Shown: positions 21,405 to 33,614, numbered from the stretch's first letter. The stretch: 64,000 bases of DNA from Adiantum capillus-veneris (GCA_014529385.2 CM043943.1:99150355-99214354); one strand, 5' to 3'. The notes: generated by a model not told the origin, from the sequence alone. A program made the numbers and translations.

Positions 21405-23021
21405 CTACGTGCTACTTCCTCTCGGTGCCGGCCGGGGCGTGCCTTCAGCACCACTTCTTGTTTTGGTGTAGGCGGCGCGCGAGTTGGCCGTCTTCTTTTT
21501 TTTGCTACTTTCAGAACTGACTGGTTTTGATGGCTCATCTGGAATTTCCTCAATGACCACCCTTTTAATGCATGTAACTGCTTGAACAGGAACTAGCTTT
21601 GGGGCCTTCGCCTCAGTAGCCATAGTAGTAGGCATTTTTAAACACTGAGCCGCAAAATGCCCATACTTTCCACAAGTAAAACATTTCAGACTTTGGTTCT
21701 TGAAATTACCACGACCCCGGCCTCGGCCAGTACCCCATTGGTACCTACCGCGCCTAGTACCAGTACCACTGGTACCTGATTTCTCTTCTTGGGATACACT
21801 AGTAGTCTCCACTCTGACTGGTTCATCATTGGTAAATGCCACTACCGACATATCTTTTCCCTTCTTGAAGTGATGAATGAAAATGCCACAATTGTTCCAT
21901 AAATGACCATATGCTTTGCAATAGGTACATTGTGGAATTCATTGGAAACATGATATTTAGATTTACACTTTGGCACTAGGTTTCCATTCTTCTAATTGGT
22001 TGTCTGGTCTGGCTGATTTCAGCAATCTGTTGGGCCATCTTATCAATTTTTCTGGACCAAGACTCTTTCTTGGCCTTGTCTTTGCTCTTTTCATATGAGC
22101 TGCTTTCAGAGCTACTAGAAGTCTTATTGGAATCAGAATTCTCAGTAGAACTGCTACTACTGGACCACATCTTCTTGTGACTCCTCTCCTTCTTTGCCTG
22201 TTGTTCAAGCTTCAGGGCTTGCTATACCAAATCATTGAATTTCTTTGTTGGTGCGGTCATCTCTTGTTCCCTAAGCTTTTTACTGTGGAACCCATTTAAA
22301 AACCATGCTCGCAACCTCTTTTTGACGGTGGCTCTTACAGCTGCCGGTTAGCTCCTTAATTTTCTCTGCATAACTTCTGACTAATAATCTCTCTTGCTTT
22401 ATCTTATCCACCTTGCAGAGGATGTCATCATCACCTCTGTTGGTAAAATGGTAGTACCATTTCCTTGCTGCATCCTTCAATGTTTGAGGAAAGTACTCCT
22501 CCCAGTCATCTTCATCAATATTCTTCAGCTCAACATACTATTCAAAAGCTTGGATATGAACATCTCGATCATATTTCTTCCCACCTTTGAACACTGGGAA
22601 AGAAATTTTTAATGAAGAGGTATAATCATGCCGATCAGCATCGTCTCGGCCTCTTTTGACCTTAGGAACCTGACTCCGTCTTGAGTACTTCTTGTAATGG
22701 TTTGTATCAATGTCCCAATCAATTTCTTTGTCAGTCTCAATTTTTGTCTCTTCTCTGGAACTGGGACAACTACCCTTGCCGCCTTTGGCCCCATCATCCC
22801 TATGTGTGGTACAAGAACTTCTGGCTTTGCGTTCTTCCATCTCAGCCCTTCTCCTTGTGGACTGACTGGAGTGTTGAGAGTCCTTGGCCTCATCAACATG
22901 AATCTTGAGCCTCAGTCTCAGTTACTGGTTCCTTCTGGGGATTAGAGTCTTGCTATGATTCCTCAGGAATAGGGTCAATGCGGTGTGACAGTTTAAGACC
23001 ACGACTGGTTTTGGGTGCCAT
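21405..23021 (-). pseudogene. gag: Gag of element G
   Basis: Probable start Met 23021 (MAPKTSRGLKLSHRID), with stops soon after. 22840-22538 contains the basic, Asp/Lys-rich stretch leading to SFPVFKGGKKYDRDVHIQAFE. 22480-22280 has AARKWYYHFTNRGDD and KIKQERLLVRSYAEKIKELTG, typical Gag core features. 22208-21963 is Ser/Lys-rich. 21851-21405 holds the zinc knuckle CFTCGKYGHFAAQC flanked by an RG-rich segment. Several frameshifts and stops are present. Confidence 0.75.
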
Positions 23022-23141
23022 TACTACAACAAAAATTTCTAACTGGGAGACAAGAGTTTTCTGTTCAACAATCAGTTAGCTCTAACCACCGTGATTACCA
23101 AAATGGAATCGGAGCTGATCTCTTCAGATGGCTGATTCCAG

Positions 23142-23732
23142 TGTTAGAATATAGAGCTACTGGTAAGTCGTCAATTCAGTCGATAAAACTAGAATAGAGA
23201 CTAGAGACTAGAGACTGGACTGAAATAAATATCTAAACTGAAATAGTATACTGAAATGAGAAACAGACTGGACAATTGGAAAAGTGTTTGTAGTTTCAAA
23301 TTCATAGTTCAAGAACAATCAGTACAAGGTATAATAGATTGAAGCTCAAATGATTACAGTAATTATTACAAAGCGAAGTTACAGGCGAAGAGATTGTAGC
23401 TCAGGAAATACTTGGAAGGCTCAACTAAGAAGTAAGAAGCAAGAAGCCTGATTACAATGTAATAGGTTCTTTTTATAGCCTTCTAGAAGTTACCATAGTA
23501 ACTGTTGTGGTAATTACTAATGTGTGAATGATCCATTGTTCGGCTTTCCTGGAGACAGTTCCCGCCTGTTGGGACTGTCTTTGCCCTCTACATATATTCA
23601 TAGACCAATAAAGACAAGATTATTACCTTGTGGTTCTAATCTCGGTGCACCTCTAGACAGAGGTGTGTGGCAATCAGGCTGGCTAGAGAATGTGAGGTTG
23701 TCATATGTAGTTAGTAGTATGTAGTTATAACA
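23142..23732 (-). repeat. 5' LTR of element G
   Basis: 591 bases bounded by TGTTA...TAACA inverted ends. The inner border is followed on the minus strand by CTGGAATCAGCCATCTG, which may be a primer site for an unusual tRNA or tRNA fragment. No second copy in the window confirms the boundaries. Confidence 0.55.
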
Positions 23733-25010
23733 AGAGAGTTTTAATTATTTTTCGCATCATTGGTAGATAAAGTATGGACGATAGGATGGCGTGTTCTTGT
23801 GTGCATTTCATGCATTAGGTTTTTTTAAAAACAAAAAATCTGCAACTAGCACATACGCAATCACGATCTCTTTTTGATAGAGCAACTACAAGAACTACGT
23901 TATTGATCTCATGGTCCAGAGACAATAGATCAAACTCCGCAAGTAGATATTGCTCCACCTTCATCCCAGAGAAGACAATTTTCAAACGAACAGCCATCGA
24001 CTAAGTTCTCTCAACCAATACATGATGTGGCATTTTAAGAAGTAGAGATGGAGTAGATGTTAGACGCGTTCTTTGACATGGATCCCATCACTGAAAACAT
24101 ACAAGACGACAACATTCAAGGAAATATTGCCAACCAAACTCAGCCATCCCGTCCGTATCAATGGCATGATAGCAATGATAAAGAGGGTAAGATGATGCAA
24201 AATCTTACATGCATGTCACTTTACAATGGTGCAAAATCTTAGTTCTCCATACCACTTTGGCAACGCTTAATTTGCAGTCTGTCTACGAGTGGTTTGACGC
24301 CTCTCTCATAGAGATTTTCAGGTAAATACATTGTATCCTAAGCATGATAAAGTGAAAATTAGAGTTCAATAATGTGATCAAGGGACTGACTTGTTCATGT
24401 AACGACATGTTGCTCAACGAGCAAATCTTACTAGAAGAGAATAACATGCCCCTACCTGTCCCACCGCAAAAAAGGTTATGAGATTTTGCCTTCTCACCTC
24501 AGATATCATGCAAAAGTGGCTAGAGATGTACGAAGGGAAAAAGAAACAACGCTTGACAGATCGCCTGTAATTCAAGCGCAATTGTGCCACTAGAAACCTT
24601 CCTTTTCCAGATCATCTTCAGAAATTGCCTGACTTTCGAATTGGGTGGTGGTTAGATGCGACAATCTCAAAGGCAAAGAGGAATGGAGTGTTGATTTACT
24701 GAAGAAAAAGAGGAGATGTCAAGGGGTTTCGATTGGCATGTATATTTTCACAAATTCCTTTACAAGCTCCACATGATCACATTACTTTAATAACTTTAAG
24801 TCTGTTTATATTTTGTGGCTGCAGTATCACAAATTTGGAGCTTTGTGGTCGCATGGAAAACACTTCAGAGTGCAACGGATCGATGAACAAAGGGTCACTT
24901 TCAACAGTGGTGCTAGGACAAGCTTCGTCCAAGAAAGTAGAAGTAGTGCCAGGGATGAGAACAAAGAGACTAGCCAACTTGAATACTTTGGATTTTGATG
25001 GCTGACGGAT
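23733..25010 (+). pseudogene. CACTA-like transposase relic, part 1
   Basis: Plus-strand coding-like sequence in broken frames. Near 24200-24320 it reads LYNGAKSSVLHTTLATLNLQ then EWFDAS, and near 24480 KVMRFCLLTSDIMQKW. These resemble the region before the catalytic domain of plant En/Spm (CACTA) transposases, where GxxxSVLxxTLxLLNL and KVLRYFPLxPRLQ are common. Further on, 24733-25005 is open but unrecognised. The terminal CACTA motif was not located. The sequence is interrupted at 25011 by element H and appears to resume at 32846. Confidence 0.4.
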
Positions 25011-25015
25011 AATAT

Positions 25016-25189
25016 TGAGGCGGTCCGGGGCAGGCAACAAGAAGAGTGGCCTCTAAGCACTTTTCTAGGCTCCCGTGCTTCTCAATTGGGTTGGGGTTGG
25101 AAAAAACAGCAAACACACACAAACCCGCAACCTAACCCTACACAAATTTGGGGCACCACCTAGTTTTGGATGCGAATTAGGACGCGTAA

Positions 25190-25284
<95 letters not shown>

Positions 25285-27668
25285 GAGAGTGCTCGGGCTG
25301 CTTTGAAATGTTCAACAGTGATCAAGCAAACACAATTATATATGTAAGAAAAAGAGGGAAGGGGAAGGGGGTGCTTGTTGCACTAATACCTTCTTACAAA
25401 TCTTGTCATGACCAATCAAAGTGAGATTAGTATTTGTTCAACATAGCTTGAATAAATTAAACCACAACACATCACAAGAAAATCCACCCCAATCACTGTC
25501 TTAAGGCCAGGGGAGTCCTCTCCACCCTGTCGCCCTCTTACAATACGTGGGATTTATGGCTAAATTGATGACAACACCCAGAGACAAGCTATCAAGAACT
25601 TTAAAAAAACACCAAGACACTTACACATCATTGTTGTCCATTACTTCACGTTGGAAGAGAGACAAAGTATCCAAGCTTACTCCAACTCCACCCTCCTTGT
25701 TTCATCAAATGTTGGGCTTACACTAGTAGAAGAAATGATAGATTTCCTACTCTCAATTGAATGATCACTCTCTCTTACAATGGCATAGAGTTCCCTTGCT
25801 AATCACCCCTAATACAACACATGCATATGCATAAGACAATGAGCTTCCACTCAAGAGCTCCTTCTAGAGAGGTTGATTTTGGCTTCTCAAGCTATAGCAT
25901 AGTGCTCTTGCTTATGGCTCCCTCCTTTTTGTGCTAGCTACACCCTCCTTTTATAGCAATTTTGAGGGCTAGGGTTACTCCTCTAACCATGGTTGGGTTA
26001 GATTTTCAGCACTTATCTAATTTATTTTTCTTGGAATTATCAAGAAGTTGGTGGGGATAGATGAAGAAGAGAGAGATGGAGGTGATAGGACTTTTCATAG
26101 TAGGTTAGTGTTAGTAAATTAGTAGAGTTAGTATTTTTATTGATTTACAAGTGGAATTGGATATTTACAATGGGAGTATCCATATAGGATACAAATAAGG
26201 AAGAAAAAACTCTTAATAGGTAAGAAAATATGGATTTCTTACAATGTTGATCTCCAAGTGTCTTGAGTAGGGTCAATTTTGACGCTTGTTGACGGTCCAC
26301 TAGCTTTGACGGTACGTTTTTTCTCCACTCTTGACCTTCCTTGAGAGCCAAGGTAAGTGAACATGAGTAATCAATCACCATGATGCTGTCTTTCAAGAGA
26401 AGAGGCTGAATTTTGTGGTTTTTTGAAAGATATGGGTAATATGGATGATGAAAAATGAGACTAGGTGGTCAATTTTGGAATGGAAGTGTGTGTAGGAGAC
26501 ATGAGTTCACCATGGTTTCTCTTATTCTTCAAGGTTGAGAAGAAGGTGAGTAGGGTGCAGAGAGGAGTGGTGAGAGAGGTGGAGATGATGAGTGGAGAAG
26601 TGTGTGTGAAAGAGGAAAATGATAAAGTGGAAGAGGAAGTGTGGCTGTATAGCATGAGCAAACTGGGGTCCACCAATAAAATCATAGCTCACAGCTTGTA
26701 GCTCAAAAAAATATGAAAACATTTGAGGTAAAAGTTCAGCTCACGAGCTACAACTTTTGTTTGTGTCACCTTTTCAAATTCGGGGAGCATGTGATCTTTA
26801 AAAATTCAGCAAAACCGACTGTTTGTTTTCCACTGCACAAAGTCCTTGTGAGGTCCTTCTTTGGATGATTCTTTTGAATACCTCCAAGAGTGAGCTCCCC
26901 ATGGTGCATGCATGCATGCCACATACCCTTAACCTTATTTGGTAGGTCTATAATTGAAGATATTGTTGAGATCATGATATAAGTGAATAGTACATCTAAG
27001 AAAATCAAATATTGAGGGATCTAAAAAAATATGTACATGTCAAATATAAATAATATAGGTGGAAAAATTATAAAGGGGTCAAAATAAATCTCTCTCATTA
27101 TAAGTCTACCATAAAAAGATGAATATTTTTTGTGGTCTAATTTATGAGAGTAATAGAGAATAGATGTAGGAAGGAAAAAATCACAATAGTGAGAAACTAT
27201 ACACATAAATAAAACTAGTTTTTTTGGATTTTTGTTGGGATGGAGTTACACCAAAAATAAGAGAAGCTTGCATGAAATTATTTTTATATGGAATAAAGAG
27301 TATGCAAAATGGTAATAAAAAATATGATATCGGTGAGTCAATGTACATAGCATAAATAACACACCATAGGTAGAAATATTTAAATAAATACCAAAATAAT
27401 TATGAAAATTTTTTATTTAGGCCAATGAAATATTTACACACAAACGGTCCATAATATACTTATATTTTTTATTTTTATTATTTTTTTGGCTCAACTAGCC
27501 CAGTGACTAGCTAATTGAGGGTTTTTAAGAAGATATGGGAAAAATCCCCTAACTCACACACTCCTATGTAAATACAATGAAATGGTAGGGATAACCAAAA
27601 TGTTTGAGTGATTTGATAGGGTGAGGTAGCTTACTATGGCAATTATGGAAAGCCGAAAAATGGCTATA
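25016..27668 (-). repeat. 3' LTR of element H
   Basis: Begins TGAGGCGGTCC; the inner end lies near gctata at about 27668, next to a C-run on the plus strand (27673-27685) that is the polypurine tract of the minus strand. Compared with the other LTR it has scattered substitutions, a longer GA run and small indels. Confidence 0.85.
25191..25290. repeat. GA microsatellite in the H 3' LTR
   Basis: Almost pure GA dinucleotide run of roughly 90 bases. The ORFs it produces (RERE or LSLS) are artefacts. Confidence 0.95.
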
Positions 27669-29105
27669 ATTAGCCCCCCCCCTTGATAATGGTACATTCA
27701 TGTACCATTTATCCGACCATACAACATGTAGATTGTGTAACATCTGTCTTTGTCTGCTCTCATCTTTGAAGAACCTTTGTTGTATGATTAAAAAACCTTG
27801 TGTGATATAAAAGGTTCTCAGAGCCAATAGAAGGATGTAATGAAGTGACTGAGTAAACCTCCTCCATTGAGAAAGTTTCCATAAGGACTCCCCAGGATCA
27901 AAGATCTTGAAATATCTTTCCCAAAGAGAGATGTATGGTATGGAATCACTTACTGATTTTGGTTGAAGAAACTTGTAGATTTTATTATTGTCCATCATTG
28001 CATCTATCACTATGAATGTGATATAAAAGATTGGTTTCTCTTCCTCCTGTGTAAAGTTAATGTATCTGCTACGATCTTCAAGAGCTTGTATGAGCAAATT
28101 CCTGAACTGTAGATCATAAAATTCATTCAACCTGGGTAGGCTCATCAAGTCAAAAATTCTATGACCTTCATGATTTATGAAAGCTTGATCCATGCTTCCA
28201 ACCGCTATTGGAAGATATTGCAAATAGTTTACCACATAAGTAGATAATAGACGAAGGTTTCTATTGCTTCCAACACATTGGAAGAGAATAGATTTTGGTA
28301 CTGATTGATGAAATATCCGCATGTAGCAATCAACAAGTTTTTCATCTATGATGAAGACCAGAAGCATCACAATGTGCGACCTCCATACACCAAAGAACCA
28401 AATGAAGAAGGTTTGGAAACATCCGTTCATCACCAAGTATTCATGTCCTCTTCCACTTAAGAAGGTATGGTTCCCCCGATGAAAGGTATATGTGAAGAGA
28501 GGAGAAGTTGACTTTGAAGAGGTGAAACCCAATGTGAAGATGATTTGGGCTTCAAAAGCTTGGATTTTCTTGCTAAGAGATTGTCCCATGAATGAAGAGC
28601 CACCCACTAAAACACCATTGGAGAGAATGATACCCTTCTGATAGTTTCCTTTTATGATTTTATTTTTTACTACACTTCCATGTTCTTTATCCCCTTCTAA
28701 GCCCCCTCTTTGGCAAGGTTGTAACTCCTCACATTGTACCACCTCAAAGGTTGATAGATTACTGTTTGATTTTGTGAAAACTTTGGCTTCTTGCATGATA
28801 GGTTCCTCCATGCTTAATATACATGGGTCATACCAATGCTTTTCAACATCCTCAAACACTTCTTGAAGATTATCCTCACATGGATTCAACTCACACTCTT
28901 CTACTTTGTTTTGGAGTTGGCATTCCATGTACACAATCGTCTCTTTATGATCAATGTGGTCCATGATCTCCCCACCTATGATTTTATCTTCTTCTTCACT
29001 CTCTTCTTTTAGACAAGATACACTCTCAGAACATTCCATAAGATCAAGGTTACCTTCAAGGTCTTCATTCTCCATAGAGTCATGTTGCACAAATGATTCG
29101 TCTAC
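27564..29105 (-). CDS. Unknown ORF2 of element H, in frame behind Gag
   Basis: 508-codon open frame (GTG start at 29090 is only the first start-like codon; no stop after the Gag TGA). The N-terminal 170 residues are acidic (SEEEDKIIGGEIMDHIDH). The central part is hydrophobic and aromatic, with FFIWFFGVWRSHIVMLLVF at about residues 228-246 as a possible membrane segment. The C-terminal half is mixed (FQCVGSNRNLRLLSTYVVN, SRYINFTQEEEKPIFYITF). The last 35 codons run through the polypurine tract into the LTR. I see no retroviral enzyme motif. It may be an envelope-like or structural protein, or a frame kept open by recent descent. Confidence 0.55.
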   Translation of the reverse strand, partial: VDESFVQHDSMENEDLEGNLDLMECSESVSCLKEESEEEDKIIGGEIMDHIDHKETIVYMECQLQNKVEECELNPCEDNLQEVFEDVEKHWYDPCILSMEEPIMQEAKVFTKSNSNLSTFEVVQCEELQPCQRGGLEGDKEHGSVVKNKIIKGNYQKGIILSNGVLVGGSSFMGQSLSKKIQAFEAQIIFTLGFTSSKSTSPLFTYTFHRGNHTFLSGRGHEYLVMNGCFQTFFIWFFGVWRSHIVMLLVFIIDEKLVDCYMRIFHQSVPKSILFQCVGSNRNLRLLSTYVVNYLQYLPIAVGSMDQAFINHEGHRIFDLMSLPRLNEFYDLQFRNLLIQALEDRSRYINFTQEEEKPIFYITFIVIDAMMDNNKIYKFLQPKSVSDSIPYISLWERYFKIFDPGESLWKLSQWRRFTQSLHYILLLALRTFYITQGFLIIQQRFFKDESRQRQMLHNLHVVWSDKWYMNVPLSRGGANYSHFSAFHNCHSKLPHPIKSLKHFGYPYHFIVFT

Positions 29106-29906
29106 TCAGACTAGAAATTGATCCTCCGCCAAAAGGTTGGATGTATCCATTATTGAATCATCATTGCCATTTGAGATATCTTGTGTCGATTTTTGCATGC
29201 TTGTGATAAAGGTAGAAGAAAGAGATTCCACATTTGATTCTTGGCCACACACTTTAGCACTTGAATAATCAGTTGGCATGTAAGTAACTTCTTCAATATT
29301 TGTCGGAGTAGAAGGAGACAAGTATGGCAAAGGAGATGACTCCTTGATAGAAACCTTTTCATGATGGTTGGTTCTTCCAGCATGATGGAAACCATTTTTG
29401 ATGTAGAAGTACTTGTGAAACTTCCTTCGGGCAATAGTGACCGCTTCTTCAAAGGTAGAGGGTCCACTACAAGTAACCTTAGTCTTTAGGAAAGGAGACA
29501 AACCCGAAATAAATTGCTCCATTTTTACATAATCTGGAAATGTAGAACTAAACCCATATCCTCCCCATTGACGAGAAAAAATATCCTCATAAGCATAGTA
29601 GTCTTCACCATGTTGTTGAAGTCTCCCTAATGAAGCCCATGCTTTCTTCGTTGTTGGAAATTTAGAGAATCTGGTCTTCAAAGCTTTGGAAATTTGGGTA
29701 TACCCATCTTCAATCTGAGAAGACATACTCCAAAACCATTGCTCAGCGTTGCCTCTAAGGCAAAGCAATAGAAAATCCCCTTTTTCAATGTCATCCCTTT
29801 CACCAAGGATACGACAAACCATTCTAAAATCAGCAAGAAAATCATCAACATCTTCTTCTAGATTTCCGAAGAAGATTGGGATATCATCAAAGGTATAGCG
29901 TGTCAT
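29106..29906 (-). CDS. gag: Gag of element H
   Basis: 266 codons starting MTRYTFDDIPIFFG. Retrotransposon Gag core: DDFLADFRMVCRILGERDD, LLLCLRGNAEQWFWSM, ALKTRFSKFPTTKKAWASLG, then YVKMEQFISGLSPFLKTKV. There is no CCHC knuckle. It ends at TGA 29106-29108, after which the same frame stays open for about 513 codons. The ATG is about 310 bases inside the 5' LTR, a normal leader length. Its product would form the particle shell. Confidence 0.85.
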   Translation of the reverse strand: MTRYTFDDIPIFFGNLEEDVDDFLADFRMVCRILGERDDIEKGDFLLLCLRGNAEQWFWSMSSQIEDGYTQISKALKTRFSKFPTTKKAWASLGRLQQHGEDYYAYEDIFSRQWGGYGFSSTFPDYVKMEQFISGLSPFLKTKVTCSGPSTFEEAVTIARRKFHKYFYIKNGFHHAGRTNHHEKVSIKESSPLPYLSPSTPTNIEEVTYMPTDYSSAKVCGQESNVESLSSTFITSMQKSTQDISNGNDDSIMDTSNLLAEDQFLV

Positions 29907-30200
29907 AGTCTCTCAATGCTAGAACCACACAAAGATTAGTTCCAAACAATCACTTTCTCTCATGACATCAACTAGCTACACAAAGTTTTGAAAGGTCTTT
30001 CAACATGAATTCTAGATTCTTATGTGAAAATGTTTTTTTCCTTTCTTATGTTATGCTAATCCAAACCATATTCTAGATCAATTTTTGTTGCATTGAAATT
30101 AAACTCTGTCATACAAGTTTTCATGATTCATATAATCTTCTTGATTATGCTAAAATTCAAGCATTCATGTAATACAACAACACTAAGCACAAAGTCAGTC

Positions 30201-30216
30201 CTCAGTGGGGGCACCA
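30201..30216 (-). other. Putative primer binding site of element H
   Basis: Minus strand TGGTGCCCCCACTGAG, three bases from the LTR. The tRNA is not identified by me; the position and TGG start are right. Confidence 0.55.
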
Positions 30217-30219
30217 ATT

Positions 30220-30399
30220 TGAGGCGGTCCGGGGCGGGCAACAAGAAGAGTGGCCTCTAAGCACTTTTCTAGGCTCCCATGCTGCTCAATTGGGTTGGGG
30301 TTGGAAAAAAAAAACAGCAAACACATACACACAAACCCGCAACCTAACCCTACATAAATTTGGGGCACCACCTAGTTTTGGATGCGAACTAGGACGCGT

Positions 30400-30475
<76 letters not shown>

Positions 30476-32840
30476 CGAGCTGCTTTGAAATGTTCAACAG
30501 TGATCAAGCAAACACAATTATATATGTAAGAAAAAGAGGGAAGGGGAAGGGGGTGCTTGTTGCACTAATACCTTCTTACAAATCTTGTCATGACCAATCA
30601 AAGTGAGATTAGTATTTGTTCAACATAGCTTGAATAAATTACACCACAACACATCACAAGAAAAGCCACCCCAATCACTGTCTTAAGGCCAGGGGAGTCC
30701 TCTCCACCCTATCGCCCTCTTACAATACGTGGGATTTATGGCTAAATTGATGACAACACCCAGAGACAAGCTATCAAGAACTTTAAAAAAACACCAAGAC
30801 ACTTACACATCATTGTTGTCCATTACTTCACGTTGGAAGAGAGACAAAGTATCCAAGCTTACTCCAACTCCACCCTCCTTGTTTCATCAAATGTTGGGCT
30901 TACACTAGTAGAAGAAATGATAGATTTCCTACTCTCAATTGAATGATCACTCTCTCTTACAATGGCATAGAGTTCCCTTGCTAATCACCCCTAATACAAC
31001 ACATGCATATACATAAGACAATGAGCTTCCACTCAAGAGCTCCTTCTAGAGAGGTTGAGTTTGGCTTCTCAAGCTATAGCATAGTGCTCTTGCTCCTTTT
31101 TGTGCTAGCTACACCCTCCTTTTATAGCAATTTTGAGGGCTAGGGTTACTCCTCTAACCATGGTTGGGTTAGATTTTCAGCACTTATCTAATTTATTTTT
31201 CTTGGAATTATCAAGAAGTTGGTGGGGATAGATGAAGAAGAGAGAGATGGAGGTGATAGGACTTTTCATAGTAGGTTAGTGTTAGTAAATTAGTAGAGTT
31301 AGTATTTTTATTGATTTACAAGTGGAATTGGATATTTACAATGGGAGTATCCATATAGGATACAAATAAGGAAGAAAAAACTCTTAATAGGTAAGAAAAT
31401 ATGGATTTCTTACAATGTTGATCTCCAAGTGTCTTGAGTAGGGTCAATTTTGACGCTTGTTGACGGTCCACTAGCTTTGACGGTACGTTTTTTCTCCACT
31501 CTTGACCTTCCTTGAGAGCCAAGGTAAGTGAACATGAGTAATCAATCACCATGATGCTGTCTTTCAAGAGAAGAGGCTGAATTTTGTGGTTTTTTGAAAG
31601 ATATGGGTAATATGGATGATGAAAAATGAGACTAGGTGGTCAATTTTGGAATGGAAGTGTGTGTAGGAGACATGAGTTCACCATGGTTTCTCTTATTCTT
31701 CAAGGTTGAGAAGAAGGTGATTAGGGTGCAGAGAGGAGTGGTGAGAGAGGTGGGGATGATGAGTGGAGAAGTGTGTGTGAAAGAGGAAAATGATAAAGTG
31801 GAAGAGGAAGTGTGGCTGCATAGCATGGGCAAACTGGGGTCCACCAATAAAATCATAGCTCACAGCTTGTAGCTCAAAAAAATATGAAAACATTTGAGGT
31901 AAAATTTCAGCTCACGAGCTACGACTTTTGTTTGTGTCACCTTTTCAAATTCGGAGAGCATGTGATCTTTAAAAATTCAGCAAAACCGACTGTTTTTTTT
32001 CCACTGCACAAAGTCCTTGTGAGGTCCTTCTTTGGATGATTCTTTTGAATACCTCCAAGAGTGAGCTCCCCATGGTGCATGCATGCATACCACATACCCT
32101 TAACCTTATTTGGTAGGTCTATAATTGAAGATATTGTTGAGATCATGATATAAGTGAATAGTACAACTAAGAAAATCAAATATTGAGGGGTCTAAAAAAA
32201 TATGTACATGTCAAATATAAATAATATAGGTGAAAAAATTATAAAGGGGTCAAAATAAATCTCTCTCATTATAAGTCTACCATAAAACGATGAATATTTT
32301 TGGTGGTCTAATTTATGAGAGTAATAGAGAATAGATGTAGGAAGGAAAAAATCACAATAGTGAGAAACTATACACATAAATAAAACTAATTTTTTTGGAT
32401 TTGTTGGGATGGAGTTACACCAAAAATAAGAGAAGCTTGCATGAAATTATTTTTATATGGAATAAAGAGTATGCAAAATGGTAATAAAAAATATGGTAAT
32501 GGTGAGTCAATGTACATAGCATAAATAACACACCATAGGTAGAAATATTTAAATAAATACCAAAATAATTATGAAAAATCCTTTTATTTAGGCCCTATAT
32601 ACAATGAAATATTTACACACAAACGAGCCATAATATACTTATATTTTTATTATTCTTTTGGCTCAACTAGCCCAGTGACTAGCTAATTGAGGGTTTTTAA
32701 GAAGATATGGGAAAACTCCCCTAACTCACACACTCCTATGTAAATACAATGAAATGGTAGGGATAACCAAAATGTTTGAGTGATTTGATAGGGTGAGGTA
32801 GCTTAGTATGACAATTATGGAAAGCCGAAAAACGACTATC
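30220..32840 (-). repeat. 5' LTR of element H
   Basis: 2.62-kb copy of the LTR at 25016, starting TGAGGCGGTCC and ending directly before the duplication AATAT. It contains a GA run at 30404-30471. Confidence 0.85.
30404..30471. repeat. GA microsatellite in the H 5' LTR
   Basis: About 68 bases of GA, shorter than its partner in the other LTR. Confidence 0.95.
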
Positions 32841-32845
32841 AATAT

Positions 32846-33434
32846 GTTTGGATTTTGAGTTGGATGTCAATGGTGAGCATATGCCTGAACCTAGAGATAA
32901 GGTGTCAAATATTGAAGCTAGTGCGGAGAGCGGCGAAGAAGTAGAATTAGATGACGAAGATGCAGAAGTACAGATTGAGATAGACATCTTTGGTGCATCA
33001 GATCTCATAGAAGATAAGATAGTAACTAATGGTTTTTGCTAGGAACTCTTTTGTAAAACTCTTTTTATTAGTCTACAATACACTTTAGATTCATTTATTT
33101 GTGTTGGGGGCGATTCGTTTATTTGTTATTTGTATTGATTAAGCATTTCTTCTGTAAACTAACATATTTTGTGCTTGTTATTTGTGTATATGTAGCCATG
33201 GCTGATGACGATGATACATACTCTCCTAGTTTTAGTTTTCCTATCACTCCAGTCGGCATCTCACCCAAGAAAATGGGCTTATTTTTGACACAGTTCACAT
33301 CAGAGCAGATCGTGATGGCACAGAACCTTTGGGCAACAAGTTCCTCTAGACCTACTATGGCCAACCCTACATCTAGGACTAGTAAGGTCCCTACATCGAC
33401 CGGCCCCACACTCAATCGGTATGCCCCCTACGCC
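32846..33434 (+). pseudogene. CACTA-like relic, part 2
   Basis: Continuation of the sequence interrupted by H. An acidic frame at 32848-33042 ends TNGFC. An AT-rich, intron-like stretch ends TGTATATGTAG, directly before MADDDDTYSPSFSFPI at about 33199, followed by a Ser/Thr/Pro-rich stretch (PTSRTSKVPTSTGPT). This looks like an exon start of the second protein of a CACTA element or a host gene. The frame is cut at 33434 by element I. Confidence 0.3.
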
Positions 33435-33439
33435 TAGGA

Positions 33440-33614
33440 TGAAAGGCCAAAGGGTAGACTAGCGTGTGGTTCTCCTCCCAACCTCCCTACTTATAGCCCT
33501 TGGCCCTTCCAAGTAGGTCCCCTTAACTCATGCCTGGCCCTCAGCTCCTAGGAGTACTGAGCCATTCAGTCCCTTGCCCTTGGCCTGCTACTTGGACCTA
33601 CCATTGTCTTGACA
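33440..33614 (-). repeat. 3' LTR of element I
   Basis: 175 bases, TG...CA, matching 60359-60533 along its whole length with scattered substitutions. Confidence 0.9.

Larger units (their letters stand above)
14157..23732 (-). mobile_element. Degenerate Ty3 (non-chromoviral) element G
   Basis: Minus-strand Ty3 element: 5' LTR at the right, then Gag with a CCHC knuckle, protease, RT, RNase H, integrase, and a further 2.4-kb reading region before the left border. No chromodomain and no 3' LTR were found; the left end meets copia relic F at about 14150. Stops and frameshifts break most domains. The protease motif DGGAG and the integrase C-terminus suggest the non-chromoviral plant Ty3 branch, but I would not fix the clade. 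Confidence 0.85.
25011..32845 (-). mobile_element. Gag-only LTR element H (TR-GAG type)
   Basis: 7.8-kb element (25016-32840) flanked by the 5-base duplication AATAT (25011-25015 and 32841-32845). The two LTRs of about 2.6 kb are highly similar across their length. The 2.5-kb interior codes on the minus strand for Gag and a second long ORF. No protease, RT, RNase H or integrase is present, so it must be mobilised in trans. This matches the terminal-repeat/Gag (TR-GAG) class, with an additional ORF. Confidence 0.85.

Noticed and set aside
23100-23140. A standard Met-tRNA primer site for G
   Set aside because: Neither TGGTAATCACGG nor TGGAATCAGCC matches it; the primer is left undetermined.
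25065-25424. Long RERERE / LSLSLS open frames over GA repeats (also 30286-30606 and 60052-60400)
   Set aside because: Any frame of a dinucleotide repeat stays open; no coding signal outside the repeat.
28654-28866. Plus-strand ORFs inside element H
   Set aside because: Antisense shadows of ORF2.
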